The translations under genes and the position numbers were made by a program. From CAYSUS01 sp964434165 (GTDB taxonomy: Bacteria; Planctomycetota; Planctomycetia; Pirellulales; Thermoguttaceae): a stretch of DNA of 43,491 bases. Under the pieces are notes generated by a model. That model was not told the origin of the DNA and ran no database searches. It worked only from the letters and a program-made list of their open reading frames with translations. Below are positions 31,204-39,556 of this stretch, in pieces (position 1 is the stretch's first letter; each line of letters opens with the position of its first letter). The stretch covers positions 1 through 43,491 of the forward strand of contig CAYSUS010000061.1 of NCBI GenBank assembly GCA_964434165.1. The letters are read 5' to 3'.

Positions 31204-31716
31204 ATGTTACGCCCTGTGACGTTGCTCCTCGCGCTTTCGCTAACGGCTGGTGTAGCGGCCCGAGCCGTCGCCGCCGCGGCGGAACGCGGGGAGGCCGCGC
31301 GCGTGCGCGACGACCCGGTGGACAAGGCCTTCGAGCTTCCCCGCGGCGTCGTGTTGAAGGGAAGGCAGGTCGAAGCCTACCGCGGTCTCCGCCAGCAACT
31401 GGAGCCCCCGCTGCGCAGCGCCCTGGAGCGGGTCCAGTCGGCCAGCGAGGATCAGGCCAAGCGCGACGCGGCCGCCGAGGTGAAGCGGATCCGGGAGAGC
31501 ATCCGGCTAGGCATCCAAGACATCCTGCGCATGCCCCCGAAAAACCCGGCCCAGGCGGCCAAGAAGGGCGATGGCCAAGGCAAGAAAACCAAGGCCAACG
31601 ATGGGAAGAAGCGCAAGAAGGCCCACGCGAAGAAGCGTCACCGCCGCAAGCCGGCACGCCATCCCCCCAAGCCACGCAAGGGCGGCGCCAAGCGCGGCGG
31701 AAAGCAAGGGAAGTAG
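31204..31716 (+). CDS. Secreted protein with a Lys/Arg-rich C-terminal tail
   Basis: A 170-residue protein. MLRPVTLLLALSLTAGVAARAVAAA is a signal peptide. Residues about 35-110 form an amphipathic helical region (YRGLRQQLEPPLRSALERVQSASEDQAKRDAAAEVKRIRESIRLGIQDIL). The last 60 residues are almost all Lys, Arg, Pro, Gly and Ala (KKRKKAHAKKRHRRKPARHPP...), like a histone H1 or AlgP-type tail. A strong GGGAGGT precedes ATG 31204. No family is recognised; a basic exported tail could bind polyanions such as sulfated polysaccharide, DNA or lipopolysaccharide, but this is inference. The ABC-F gene starts 12 bases after its stop, so the two are probably co-transcribed. Confidence 0.8.
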   Translation: MLRPVTLLLALSLTAGVAARAVAAAAERGEAARVRDDPVDKAFELPRGVVLKGRQVEAYRGLRQQLEPPLRSALERVQSASEDQAKRDAAAEVKRIRESIRLGIQDILRMPPKNPAQAAKKGDGQGKKTKANDGKKRKKAHAKKRHRRKPARHPPKPRKGGAKRGGKQGK

Positions 31717-31728
31717 CCGCCGCCGCGC

Positions 31729-33705
31729 ATGATCGTTCTCTCGGTCGAAAACCTCCGCAAGCACTACGGCCCGGAGCCGGTCCTCGACGGGGTGACGATG
31801 GACGTCCGCCCCGGCGAGCGGATCGGCCTGGTCGGTCCCAACGGCAGCGGCAAGACCACGCTGATGCGCATTCTCGCCGGCCACGAGGAGGCCGACGGCG
31901 GGTCGTTCGCCCTGCATCCCGACGTGGAGGTCGGCTACCTGGAGCAGCAGGCCCGCTTCGATCCCGGCCGCACGGTGTTCGACGAAGCGCAGTCGGCGCT
32001 GGACAAGTGGATCGCGCTGGGGCGCGAGGCGATCGACACCGCCCACCGCATGGCCGAGGCCAAGGGCGAAGACGAGCGCCGCCGCCTGGCCGCGCGCTAC
32101 GACCGCGTGCAGCACCTCCTGGAGCTGCACGACGCCTACAACCTGGAGCCCAAGGTCGAGCGGGTCCTGCAAGGGCTGGGCTTCCCCAAGGGCACCTGGT
32201 CGCAGCCCGCGGCCACGCTCAGCGGCGGCGAGCAGAACCGGCTCATGCTCGCCCGGCTGCTCCTGGCCGACCCCGACCTGATGCTCCTCGACGAGCCCTC
32301 GAACCACCTGGACATGGAATCGACCGAGTGGCTCGAAGGGTTCCTGGCCGCCAGCCGCGGCGCGATGATCGTCGTTAGCCACGACCGCTACTTCCTCGAC
32401 CGCGTGACCACCCGCACCTTGGAGCTGTTCCGCGGCACGGTCGACTCCTACGCGGGCAACTTCTCGGCCTACTGGCGCCAGAAGGCCGAGCGTCTCCTGG
32501 TGCAGCAGCGGACCTACGAGAAGCAGCAGACCGAGATCGCCAAGGCCGAGGACTTCATCCGCCGCAACCACTACGGCATGAAGGCCGCCCAGGCCGAGGA
32601 TCGCCGCAAGAAGCTCGAGCGGATCGAGCGCGTGCCGCCGCCGCGCGAGATCACGGCCCCGCCCATGGCCTTCGGCCGCGCCGCGCGGAGCGGCGACGTC
32701 GTGATCCGCGCCGAGGGACTCTCCAAGGCCTTCGACAAGCCGCTGTTCCGCCAGGCCACATTCGACGTCCTCCGCGGCGAGCGGTGGGCCATCCTGGGCC
32801 CCAACGGGTCCGGCAAGACCACGCTCCTGAAGTGCCTGCTGGGCGAGCTGGACTTTGACGCCGGCCGGACGTCGCTCGGCCAGGGGCTGCGCGTCGGCTA
32901 CTTCGACCAGCACCTCACCGGCATGGACGACCAGACCGAGGTGGCCGAGGCCGTGCGCCCGCCGCACAAGGAGATGCTCCTGCCCGAGCGCCGCGGGCTG
33001 CTGGCCCGGTTCGGACTCGGCGGCGAGACGGCGGTGCAGAAGGTCGGCAGTCTCAGTGGGGGCGAGCGCAACCGCGCGGCCCTGGCCCGGCTAGCCGCCC
33101 TGGAGGCCAACCTGCTCGTGCTCGACGAGCCGACCAACCACCTGGACATCTGGGCCCGCGACGCGCTGGAAAAGGCCCTCCGCGCGTTCGGCGGCACCGT
33201 GCTGTTCGTCTCGCACGACCGCTACTTCGTCAACCAGGTGGCCGACCACCTCGCCGTGCTCGACAGCCAGCGCGTGCGCGTGGTGGAAGGCAACTACGAG
33301 ACCTACCAGCGCATGTACGGGCGCGTGGCCGGCACGTCGTCTCCGCCTCCGGACGGCNNNNNNNNNNCCAAGGCGCCCGATGCCAGCAAGCGAACCGCGG
33401 CCAGGACCGAGCCGCGCAGCGCAAGCAAGCGGCCTGCCGGCAGGCCTGAGCCGCGCGCCGCAAGCCACCGGCCCGCCGGCAGCGGCAGATGGAGATTCCC
33501 CTACCGCAAGGTGACGGACCTGGAGGCCGAGATCCTCGAGCGCGAGACCCGTCTGGAGGAGCTACACGCGCAACTGGCCGAGCCAGAAGTTTACCGCAAC
33601 GGCGCCCGGATGCGCGAGGTCCGCGACGAGATCTCCGACGAGCAGCGGGGCCTCGCCATGCTCTACGAGCACTGGGAAGAGGCGGTGGAGCGGAGCAAGC
33701 GGTAG
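31729..33705 (+). CDS. ABC-F family ATPase, with an assembly gap in the linker
   Basis: A 658-residue protein (minimum, because of the gap) with two ATP-binding cassettes and no membrane segments, the mark of ABC-F proteins, which bind ribosomes. Cassette 1: Walker A GPNGSGKTT (about 36-43), signature LSGGEQ (about 163), Walker B LMLLDEPSNHLD. Cassette 2: Walker A GPNGSGKTT (about 357), signature LSGGER (about 441), Walker B LVLDEPTNHLD. The interdomain P-loop linker is residues about 240-300. Ten Ns fill 33358-33367, at codons 543-547; they happen to keep the frame, but real length is unknown. After them comes a low-complexity KR/AGR/EPR stretch and then a C-terminal coiled coil (LEAEILERETRLEELHAQLAE) similar to the Uup type. 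Confidence 0.9.
   Translation: MIVLSVENLRKHYGPEPVLDGVTMDVRPGERIGLVGPNGSGKTTLMRILAGHEEADGGSFALHPDVEVGYLEQQARFDPGRTVFDEAQSALDKWIALGREAIDTAHRMAEAKGEDERRRLAARYDRVQHLLELHDAYNLEPKVERVLQGLGFPKGTWSQPAATLSGGEQNRLMLARLLLADPDLMLLDEPSNHLDMESTEWLEGFLAASRGAMIVVSHDRYFLDRVTTRTLELFRGTVDSYAGNFSAYWRQKAERLLVQQRTYEKQQTEIAKAEDFIRRNHYGMKAAQAEDRRKKLERIERVPPPREITAPPMAFGRAARSGDVVIRAEGLSKAFDKPLFRQATFDVLRGERWAILGPNGSGKTTLLKCLLGELDFDAGRTSLGQGLRVGYFDQHLTGMDDQTEVAEAVRPPHKEMLLPERRGLLARFGLGGETAVQKVGSLSGGERNRAALARLAALEANLLVLDEPTNHLDIWARDALEKALRAFGGTVLFVSHDRYFVNQVADHLAVLDSQRVRVVEGNYETYQRMYGRVAGTSSPPPDGXXXXKAPDASKRTAARTEPRSASKRPAGRPEPRAASHRPAGSGRWRFPYRKVTDLEAEILERETRLEELHAQLAEPEVYRNGARMREVRDEISDEQRGLAMLYEHWEEAVERSKR
33358..33367. 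other. Assembly gap (10 Ns) inside the ABC-F gene
   Basis: A run of 10 N joins the end of cassette 2 to the basic linker. Its length is a placeholder, so the linker could be longer or shorter, and the frame after it is kept by chance or by choice of gap size. The sequence right of it is repetitive (GCAAGCAAGCGGCC, CCGGCAGG), a likely cause of the break. Confidence 0.95.
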
Positions 33706-33976
33706 GTCGGGGGCAGCAGGTAGGAGCCAGGAGTCAAGGAGCGACCGCCAATGACGAGGAGCCGTAAGCCCTTGGTGCGGAGAACCTTTGGACGCAGCGT
33801 CCAGCCGCGCCCCTGGCCGCTCCCTCACGGTCGCGTGCCGGTTTCTGGTGCAAGCCCGAACAAGTCCCCTCCCCTCCAAGTTGCTTGACACGCATCCCCC
33901 GCCAGCTACAATCGACGGCATCGCACGAACGGGTGGTCCCGACTAGCCACCATGGAGCCTTGGGGAGGGCTTACTG
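33706..33976. other. 271-base intergenic region before the PEP-CTERM gene
   Basis: The left half is GC-rich and carries no gene; it includes a GCTCCCTCACGGTCGCG tract of dispersed-repeat type. The right half holds the promoter at 33885-33912 and the leader of the PEP-CTERM gene. Nothing else is seen. Confidence 0.5.
33885..33912 (+). promoter_or_regulatory. Sigma70-type promoter of the PEP-CTERM gene
   Basis: TTGACA (33885-33890), a 16-base spacer, and TACAAT (33907-33912) give a nearly consensus promoter. It stands about 64 bases before ATG 33977, with a GGGGAGGG ribosome binding site in between. It is the best promoter seen in the window. Confidence 0.8.
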
Positions 33977-35266
33977 ATGATCGGCCGAACTGACCTGCCC
34001 GACGGCGGTCTTGCCTTCTCTGCCGTCGTTGCCGTGTTCCTGTTGTCTCCGCCTGTGCTGGCCGACCCGGTCACTGGCGTGGTTATTGCGAACCCGCCCG
34101 GTAGTCCCCCGTTTCAACTCGAAAGCGTGACGGTGGGCTCCTACACGGTGGCGCGAGGCGACCTGCGTACCGGCACGTCGACCGGTGGGACCCTCGACCC
34201 CCTATATCCAATCACCTTCGCGGACAACTTCGACCTGAATAGCTACGTGCCGCGCAACACCCCGGGCGACGTGTGGGAAGTCCGTGGACTGGGCGGCCAG
34301 ACGACCTGGACCGATACGAACGGGCCGGACGTCGACTTCTTCATCTTTGAGGCCGGCTCGAACGACGACCTGTTGATCCAGGCCATTCTGCCGGGCGGGA
34401 TCTACGGGACGCCGGTCGAGTTCCTGAAGGCGGGCTGGGGAGCCACGGGTTACAGCGCCGTGGGCGGGGCGAACAAGAATCAGCCGATCGGCGGGCTGGC
34501 GTTTGAGGTTACCGAGTTGCTCGATGACTTGGGCCAGCCGTTGTCGCGTTCCACCGCGATCGAAGGTATCCGTATCGATAGCGGCACGGTGGACCCGGGG
34601 TTGCTCGCCGCCGTGATGCCCGACGCCCCGCTGCCGCCTCCTCCCGGGCCGCTGTACACCACGGCCGACGGCTTCACTGTGCGGACCGTGTATGCCAACG
34701 TGCCGCCGCACCCCACGCTCGACGACAGCCTCCAGAGCGCGAAGGAGTTGCTGGAGCTTTCCGCTCCGCACCCGGACATCGCCAAACAGATCACGGTCAC
34801 CCCGGTCGAGTTCATCGACTACAACGATGGCAGCCCGGACCCCTCGTACTATGACAACGACCTGCCGGTGCCGGGTGGAGGAGGCGAGCAATACGCCATG
34901 CAGATCACGGCCACGCTCGAGGTGCCCGAGACGGACGCGGGGTTCTGGACCTTCCTGGTCCGCAGCAACGACGGTTTCGACCTGTTGATCGACGGCGTGT
35001 CCCTGATGGACTACGAGGGCAGCCGCGCTCCGTCCGACTCGCTGGCATCGATCGAGTTGGCCGCGGGTCTGCACGATCTGGAGTTGATCTACTTCCAGGG
35101 GCTGCACACGGCGATGGTCGAGTTGGCCGCGGCCAAGGGCACGCATGCCAGCTTCAACCCCGACGGCTTCCACCTGATCCAGGCCTTCGTGCCGGAGCCC
35201 TCGACGCTGGTACTGAGCGTCGTCGGTCTTCTCGGCCTGGCCATCCTGGCGCGACGCCGACGCTAG
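33977..35266 (+). CDS. PEP-CTERM sorting-domain protein with PA14-like region
   Basis: A 429-residue exported protein. Residues about 10-30 are a signal peptide (LAFSAVVAVFLLSPPVLA). The C-terminus VPEPSTLVLSVVGLLGLAILARRRR is a classic PEP-CTERM signal: VPEPST, a hydrophobic helix and an Arg cluster, processed by exosortase, for which no gene is seen here. Residues about 295-390 (FWTFLVRSNDGFDLLIDGVSLMDYEGSR, GLHDLELIYFQG) resemble a PA14-like carbohydrate- or surface-binding fold. The rest is Gly/Asp/Pro-rich and unrecognised. It is probably a surface or extracellular-matrix protein. GGGGAGGG precedes ATG 33977, and a near-consensus promoter lies upstream. Confidence 0.88.
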   Translation: MIGRTDLPDGGLAFSAVVAVFLLSPPVLADPVTGVVIANPPGSPPFQLESVTVGSYTVARGDLRTGTSTGGTLDPLYPITFADNFDLNSYVPRNTPGDVWEVRGLGGQTTWTDTNGPDVDFFIFEAGSNDDLLIQAILPGGIYGTPVEFLKAGWGATGYSAVGGANKNQPIGGLAFEVTELLDDLGQPLSRSTAIEGIRIDSGTVDPGLLAAVMPDAPLPPPPGPLYTTADGFTVRTVYANVPPHPTLDDSLQSAKELLELSAPHPDIAKQITVTPVEFIDYNDGSPDPSYYDNDLPVPGGGGEQYAMQITATLEVPETDAGFWTFLVRSNDGFDLLIDGVSLMDYEGSRAPSDSLASIELAAGLHDLELIYFQGLHTAMVELAAAKGTHASFNPDGFHLIQAFVPEPSTLVLSVVGLLGLAILARRRR

Positions 35267-35446
35267 GGCGGCGAATCTCCCGTCCTGCCAGGTCCGGGCA
35301 TCGGATTCGTTGGAAAGACCCGTGGTGGCCTCCGCTCGGTCTGTAGCGATTCTCCCGACAGTACGTCTCCCGCCATTATCCGCGGAGGGGTCGGGGGGCA
35401 CAGTAAGCTACATTTCTCCGGGCGCGCCTCGTGCGGGGACGACCAC

Positions 35447-37453
35447 GTGCTGTTCTACATCTTCTGTATGGCGACGCTGAACCTGGCCCTGGGCTTTGCC
35501 GTGGCCCTGGAGCTTTCGCGCCGCCATAGCGCGCTGCTCCGCGAATCTCGCACGGCGCGGCGGCATGTGGCGTCGCCCGTGGACATGCCGCCCCCGTCAT
35601 CCAAGCCGCAGCCGGAAGGGCCTCGCGCGCCGGATCCCCAGCCGTCGCCGGTCGCGAGCGAAATGCCCGACGAGCCCGAGCCGTTCGACGCGCCGGCCAC
35701 GCCGGAGGCCGAGGGCGCGGAGCAGATGGAGACCGCTGAAGAACCCCAGGAGCCGGAAGAGGCCGAGCCGGTGGACGCCGGCGAGCCCGCGGAGACGGCC
35801 GAAGGCGGGGGCTCCGAAACGCAACTGCCCGACGAACTCCCGCAACAGCCGCCGGCGGAAGAGGACGATTCGACCGCGGACGATGCGGAGGTCGACGTCG
35901 GGGTGCAGGTGCCCATGTCCGAGGTCGAGCCGGACTCCGCGCGCGCGAGCCCGGGCACCGACGAGTCGCCGGAGGAGACCGAGCGTGAGGCCGGCGAGGT
36001 GCCCGACCTTGCCGACGAGGGGCCCCGGCGCTCCGGGGAGATCCCGGACCTGCCGGCACTGGAGCCTCGCCCTCTCTCCGACAAGCCGGAGGAGGAGCCG
36101 CTGCCCGGCGCGACCCTGGCCGCGGCCAGTGAGGCGACGCGCGACGCGCTGAAAGAGCGTGACCCGCCCGACGAAGTCGCCGAGGCGCTGTTCGACGCCC
36201 TGGGCGTACCCCCAGACGAGCAAGGCGGCGAGCCGTCGGATGCCGAGACCTGCGACGAGACCTGCGACTCGACGGAGGGGACCGAGCGTGCCGAGGCACC
36301 GCGGAAGAGCGACGACGGGGAGGGCTCTGCCGCGGAGGCGGACGCTCCGGAGGAAGAGCTTCTCCCCGAGGGCTCGGTCGCCGAAACCCCGCTTGCGTCG
36401 TCGGACACGGCGCAGCCGGACGAAAAGGCCGAGACCTCGCTCGACCTGGAGGCCGCGCTGGCCGAGTGGCAGGAGCAGGTGTGGAGCTACTATGAGCAGC
36501 TCTCGCGCGTGCGCGACAACCTCTCCGAGTGCCAGGCCGACCCGGAGCTCTCGGCCATCGAGGGTTGCTTGAGCGGCCTGCGCACGGCGGGCGAGGAGTA
36601 CGTCAGCGGCTCGCGCCCGGCTCGCGACCGTTTCGAGGAGCTTTCGGCAGACCGCTCCGAGCTGGCCGAGTACCGCGAGAATCTGCACGCCGCGGCCCTA
36701 GACCAGGACGCGTGCATTGAAACGGCCCACGAGTCGTTCGACGCCTTCGACGCCGAGGATCTGGGCGGCGGCTGCCAGGAGATCGTCGAGCACACCGATC
36801 GATTGCTCCAGGCGAATCGCAAAGTGCGCGAAGCTCTCGACGCGGCAGCGCTGGGCATGGTTCGAGCCCGGCCCGCGGCCCCCGACGGGTCCGATCCCAG
36901 TCGCCATCGCGACCCGATGACTGGGCTGAGCAACCAGGCGGGGCTCGAGTCGGGCCTGACCCAGTGGTGGGAGGAGAATGCCGAACAGACGCGGTGTCTG
37001 AGCGTCGTGGTGCTCGACGTGGACGACTTCGCGCGGATCAACGAGGAGTTCGGACACCGGGTCGGCAACGAAGTGCTCAGCGCCATCGCCAAGGTGCTCG
37101 CTGCCGAGACCCGCACGACCGGGATGTCGGTTCGACTGAGCGGCAAGCGTTTCGCCTGCATCCTTTACAACGTGGAGATGGCGGCCGCGGCCATGTCGGC
37201 CGAGAGGCTGCGCCAGACGCTCGAGCAGGCCCGCTTCCATCACCGCAAAGCGGAGATCCGCCTGACCGTGAGTTGCGGCGTGACCGAGGCATCGACCAGG
37301 GACACGCCCGAGACCTTGCTCGCCCGGGCCGAGGCCGGCCTGGAACAGGCCCGCCGCTACGGTCAGAACCGCACGTTCTCCAACGACGGCACGTTCCCCG
37401 TGCCCGTCCCGCCGCCGAAGATCGACGTGGGCGTGAAGCACTTCCATCTCTGA
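35447..37453 (+). CDS. Membrane-anchored acidic protein with a degenerate GGDEF domain
   Basis: A 668-residue protein. GTG 35447 (LFYIFCMATLNLALGFAVALEL) gives a membrane anchor at residues 2-22; ATG 35468 would shorten it. Residues about 40-330 are a long Glu/Asp/Pro-rich, probably disordered linker. Residues about 335-480 are helical (LEAALAEWQEQVWSYYEQLSRV...). From about 485 comes a GGDEF-like domain: DPMTGLSNQAGLESGL, then VVVLDVDDFARINEEFGHRVGNEVLSAIAKVL (about 520-552), which keeps the usual metal-site pattern. The signature itself is S565-G-K-R-F569 in VRLSGKRFACIL, where active cyclases have GGDEF or GGEEF. Loss of the acidic pair suggests it cannot make c-di-GMP; no RxxD inhibition site is seen. 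It may bind nucleotide or a partner as a scaffold. Confidence 0.85.
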   Translation: MLFYIFCMATLNLALGFAVALELSRRHSALLRESRTARRHVASPVDMPPPSSKPQPEGPRAPDPQPSPVASEMPDEPEPFDAPATPEAEGAEQMETAEEPQEPEEAEPVDAGEPAETAEGGGSETQLPDELPQQPPAEEDDSTADDAEVDVGVQVPMSEVEPDSARASPGTDESPEETEREAGEVPDLADEGPRRSGEIPDLPALEPRPLSDKPEEEPLPGATLAAASEATRDALKERDPPDEVAEALFDALGVPPDEQGGEPSDAETCDETCDSTEGTERAEAPRKSDDGEGSAAEADAPEEELLPEGSVAETPLASSDTAQPDEKAETSLDLEAALAEWQEQVWSYYEQLSRVRDNLSECQADPELSAIEGCLSGLRTAGEEYVSGSRPARDRFEELSADRSELAEYRENLHAAALDQDACIETAHESFDAFDAEDLGGGCQEIVEHTDRLLQANRKVREALDAAALGMVRARPAAPDGSDPSRHRDPMTGLSNQAGLESGLTQWWEENAEQTRCLSVVVLDVDDFARINEEFGHRVGNEVLSAIAKVLAAETRTTGMSVRLSGKRFACILYNVEMAAAAMSAERLRQTLEQARFHHRKAEIRLTVSCGVTEASTRDTPETLLARAEAGLEQARRYGQNRTFSNDGTFPVPVPPPKIDVGVKHFHL

Positions 37454-37733
37454 GATAGCCGGCCTTTGAAGCGATTCGCGATCCCCCTATGCGGAGGGTT
37501 CCGGGCGCGCCGGATTTGCGGCCTGCAGCCCACGAGGTGAGGGGCTGCGGGGCAGGCGCAGGCATCGCGCGTGGCCGCGGTCGCGGGGGGGCTTTTTCTC
37601 CTGGCGATTCGATCGGCGCGTGACTATACTGTAACGTAAAGCTCGTGCTGGCCCCGTGTTGCACGGGGAGGCGGAATGCGCGGCTCCGCGCAGCGGCCGC
37701 CGGACGTTCTCCGGTCTGAGGGAGGTGACTGCG
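37454..37733. other. 280-base intergenic region with stem-loops and a candidate -10
   Basis: It holds a stem-loop GCAGCCC/GGGCTGC (37525-37548) and a T-run (GGGGGCTTTTTCTC near 37587-37600) that may end the GGDEF-like gene. TATACT (37625-37630) is a possible -10 for the next gene, with TGGCGA 17 bases upstream as a poor -35. In the leader CCCCGTG-TTG-CACGGGG (37652-37668) is a perfect 7-bp hairpin. No coding region is apparent. Confidence 0.5.
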
Positions 37734-38048
37734 GTGTCCAACGACGAAAACGAAACGCTCGACTTCGGCCAAGGCGGCCTGTTCGACAACCTGCCGGGCG
37801 ACGACGACGCCACGGCGTCGGTGCCCGAGGACGATGCGGCGCTAGCCGCTGAGGCGGCCGACGAGTCGCAGGAGGACGAGGACAAGGAGGAGAAGCCGGG
37901 CCTGCTTGAGCGGATCACCAGCGCCAGCCCCTATACGGTGCTTCTAGGCGCAAGCCTCGTGGCAATACTCATCGCCTGCTTCTGTCTGGGGATGGAACTG
38001 GCGGCCTACGGTTGGGACGTGGGCGCCAAAGCGTTCCATTCGAGCTAA
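37734..38048 (+). CDS. Small acidic single-pass membrane protein of unknown function
   Basis: A 104-residue protein. The first 65 residues are strongly acidic (SNDENETLDFGQGGLFDNLPGDDDATASVPEDDAALAAEAADESQEDEDKEE), followed by a short amphipathic stretch and one hydrophobic segment (YTVLLGASLVAILIACFCLGMELAAYGW). GTG 37734 was chosen over an in-frame ATG at 37656 because GAGGGAGGTGA stands a few bases before it and the upstream residues are unlike the rest. The tail is short, so the acidic part probably faces the cytoplasm. No family is recognised. It follows the GGDEF-like membrane protein, which also has an acidic region, but no functional link is proven. Confidence 0.75.
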   Translation: MSNDENETLDFGQGGLFDNLPGDDDATASVPEDDAALAAEAADESQEDEDKEEKPGLLERITSASPYTVLLGASLVAILIACFCLGMELAAYGWDVGAKAFHSS

Positions 38049-38052
38049 GCGT

Positions 38053-38076
38053 CAGCCCCTGTCTCACTGGGGGCTG
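38053..38076. other. Stem-loop downstream of the small membrane protein gene
   Basis: CAGCCCC (38053-38059) pairs with GGGGCTG (38070-38076) five bases after the stop codon. No T-run follows, so it may be a 3' stabilising hairpin or a weak terminator. Confidence 0.4.
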
Positions 38077-38224
38077 AATGGGAGCTTGAACCCGCTTGCC
38101 GCCGCGGCGGCTCCGCAGCCAGATGTGGCGCGTCGTGGAGATGCGGTGTCGGCGGCGCGGCGCATCCGGATCCGCCGTCCACGCGCCGTGCCCGAGCGGC
38201 CCCGCCCACGCCTGCGCAAGAACG

Positions 38225-39556
38225 CTACTCGCGCCCCACGACCACGACCGCAGCATGCCCGGACTCGCTCCAGCTCAGCGTCATGGACGCAGGGGCGGCC
38301 GCCGCGCACGACGCCCCGCGCACGATCTCGATGGGGCATCCCGGGTCGGGCCGGTCGCAGTTGAGCGTAGGCGGAACCTGGGCGTGATCATGGCCGAGCA
38401 CCGTGGCCGCCATTTCCATGGCCCCGGAGGCGGCCGCCAGGTTGCCGAAGAAACTCCGCGGCGCAGTGACGGCAACCCCGGGCAGGGCCTCGTGAATCGC
38501 CTGGGCTTCGATGCGGTCGGCCTCCGGCGTGGAGCACCCACGGGCGTTGACGTGTCCGATCTGATCGGCAGGCAGTCGGGCGTGCTGGAGGGCCGCGGCC
38601 ATCGCCCTGCGGATCGCGTCGCCGCCCGAGGGCTTCTGGGGGTGGTAGCCTTGCGCGGCACAGGCCCAGCCGAGCAGGGCGCCAAATGTCGTCGCCCCGC
38701 GGGCCTGGGCGTGCTGGCGGCGCTCCAGGACGAACACGGCGGCTCCTTCGCCGCGGACCTCGCCATCGCGCAGCGCGTCGAAGGGCCGGCAGGCCGCCGC
38801 GGGTTGGTCGTTGCGCTGCGACAGCCCGCCCATCGCGCACAGGCGCACCCAGTCGTACGGGTCCATCTGGGAGCTGGCCCCGCCGGCGAGCATCACGTCG
38901 GCCATGCCGCGCTGGATCACGCGGGCGGCTTCCTGGACGGCCGAGAGCGACGAGACCTCGCCTTGATGGATTGTGTTGTTCGGGCCGCGGGCGTCGTGGG
39001 CGATCGAAACGTGGCAGGCGATCATGTTGGGCAGCACGCGGAGAAAGCTCAGCGGGAAACTGGCGGCCAGGCCCGCACTGCCCCAGCGGCCGAAGTCGAA
39101 CCGGCCCTCCACCATGCAGTTGCGGTAGGCGGCCTCGCTGTCCGGAATGGGATTGCAGATGCGGTCGCCGCCGAGCACCACGCCGAACCGGTCCGACTTC
39201 ATCTGGCCCGACCCCAGACCGGCGTCGTCGCAGGCCAGCTTCGCGGCCGCCACGCCGAGCTGGATGTCGCGGTTCATCAGCTTCAACACCTTGCGGTTGT
39301 ACAGATAGGGCTTGGGATTGAAGTCGCTGACCTCGCCGGCGATCTGGACGGGCAGGGAGGCCGGGTCGAAAAGCGAGATGCGGCGCACCCCGCTGCGACC
39401 CGCGCCGAGCGACGCCCAGAACTCCTCTTTCCCTAGGCCGAGGGGGCTGACGATTCCCACGCCGGTGATGACGACTTCGCTGGCGGCCAAGGCGCTGCGA
39501 TCCCGCAAACCAGAAGGTGAAGGTGGGGTACGATGGAGTGCCGCGAATCCTACCAT
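38225..39556 (-). CDS. FabF-like ketosynthase homologue with all catalytic residues replaced
   Basis: About 443 residues, homologous over its whole length to beta-ketoacyl-ACP synthase II: SEVVITGVGIVSPLG at the start, GGLSQRNDQPAAACRPFDALRDGEV and VNARGCSTPEADRIEAQAI in the middle, VPPTLNCDRPDPGC near the end. Against E. coli FabF the active Cys is E200 (GPNNTIHQGEVSS), the first His is R339 (NARGC for NAHGT) and the second His is N372 (FFGNLAA for MTGHLLG); the FGFGGTN loop is also lost (WSESGH). It should not condense chains. Related known cases are chain-length factors, where a Cys-less ketosynthase partners an active one. The start is unsure: ATG 39556, ATG 39598 or a TTG near 39500 are all possible, none with a clear ribosome binding site. 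Confidence 0.85.
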   Translation of the reverse strand: MVGFAALHRTPPSPSGLRDRSALAASEVVITGVGIVSPLGLGKEEFWASLGAGRSGVRRISLFDPASLPVQIAGEVSDFNPKPYLYNRKVLKLMNRDIQLGVAAAKLACDDAGLGSGQMKSDRFGVVLGGDRICNPIPDSEAAYRNCMVEGRFDFGRWGSAGLAASFPLSFLRVLPNMIACHVSIAHDARGPNNTIHQGEVSSLSAVQEAARVIQRGMADVMLAGGASSQMDPYDWVRLCAMGGLSQRNDQPAAACRPFDALRDGEVRGEGAAVFVLERRQHAQARGATTFGALLGWACAAQGYHPQKPSGGDAIRRAMAAALQHARLPADQIGHVNARGCSTPEADRIEAQAIHEALPGVAVTAPRSFFGNLAAASGAMEMAATVLGHDHAQVPPTLNCDRPDPGCPIEIVRGASCAAAAPASMTLSWSESGHAAVVVVGRE

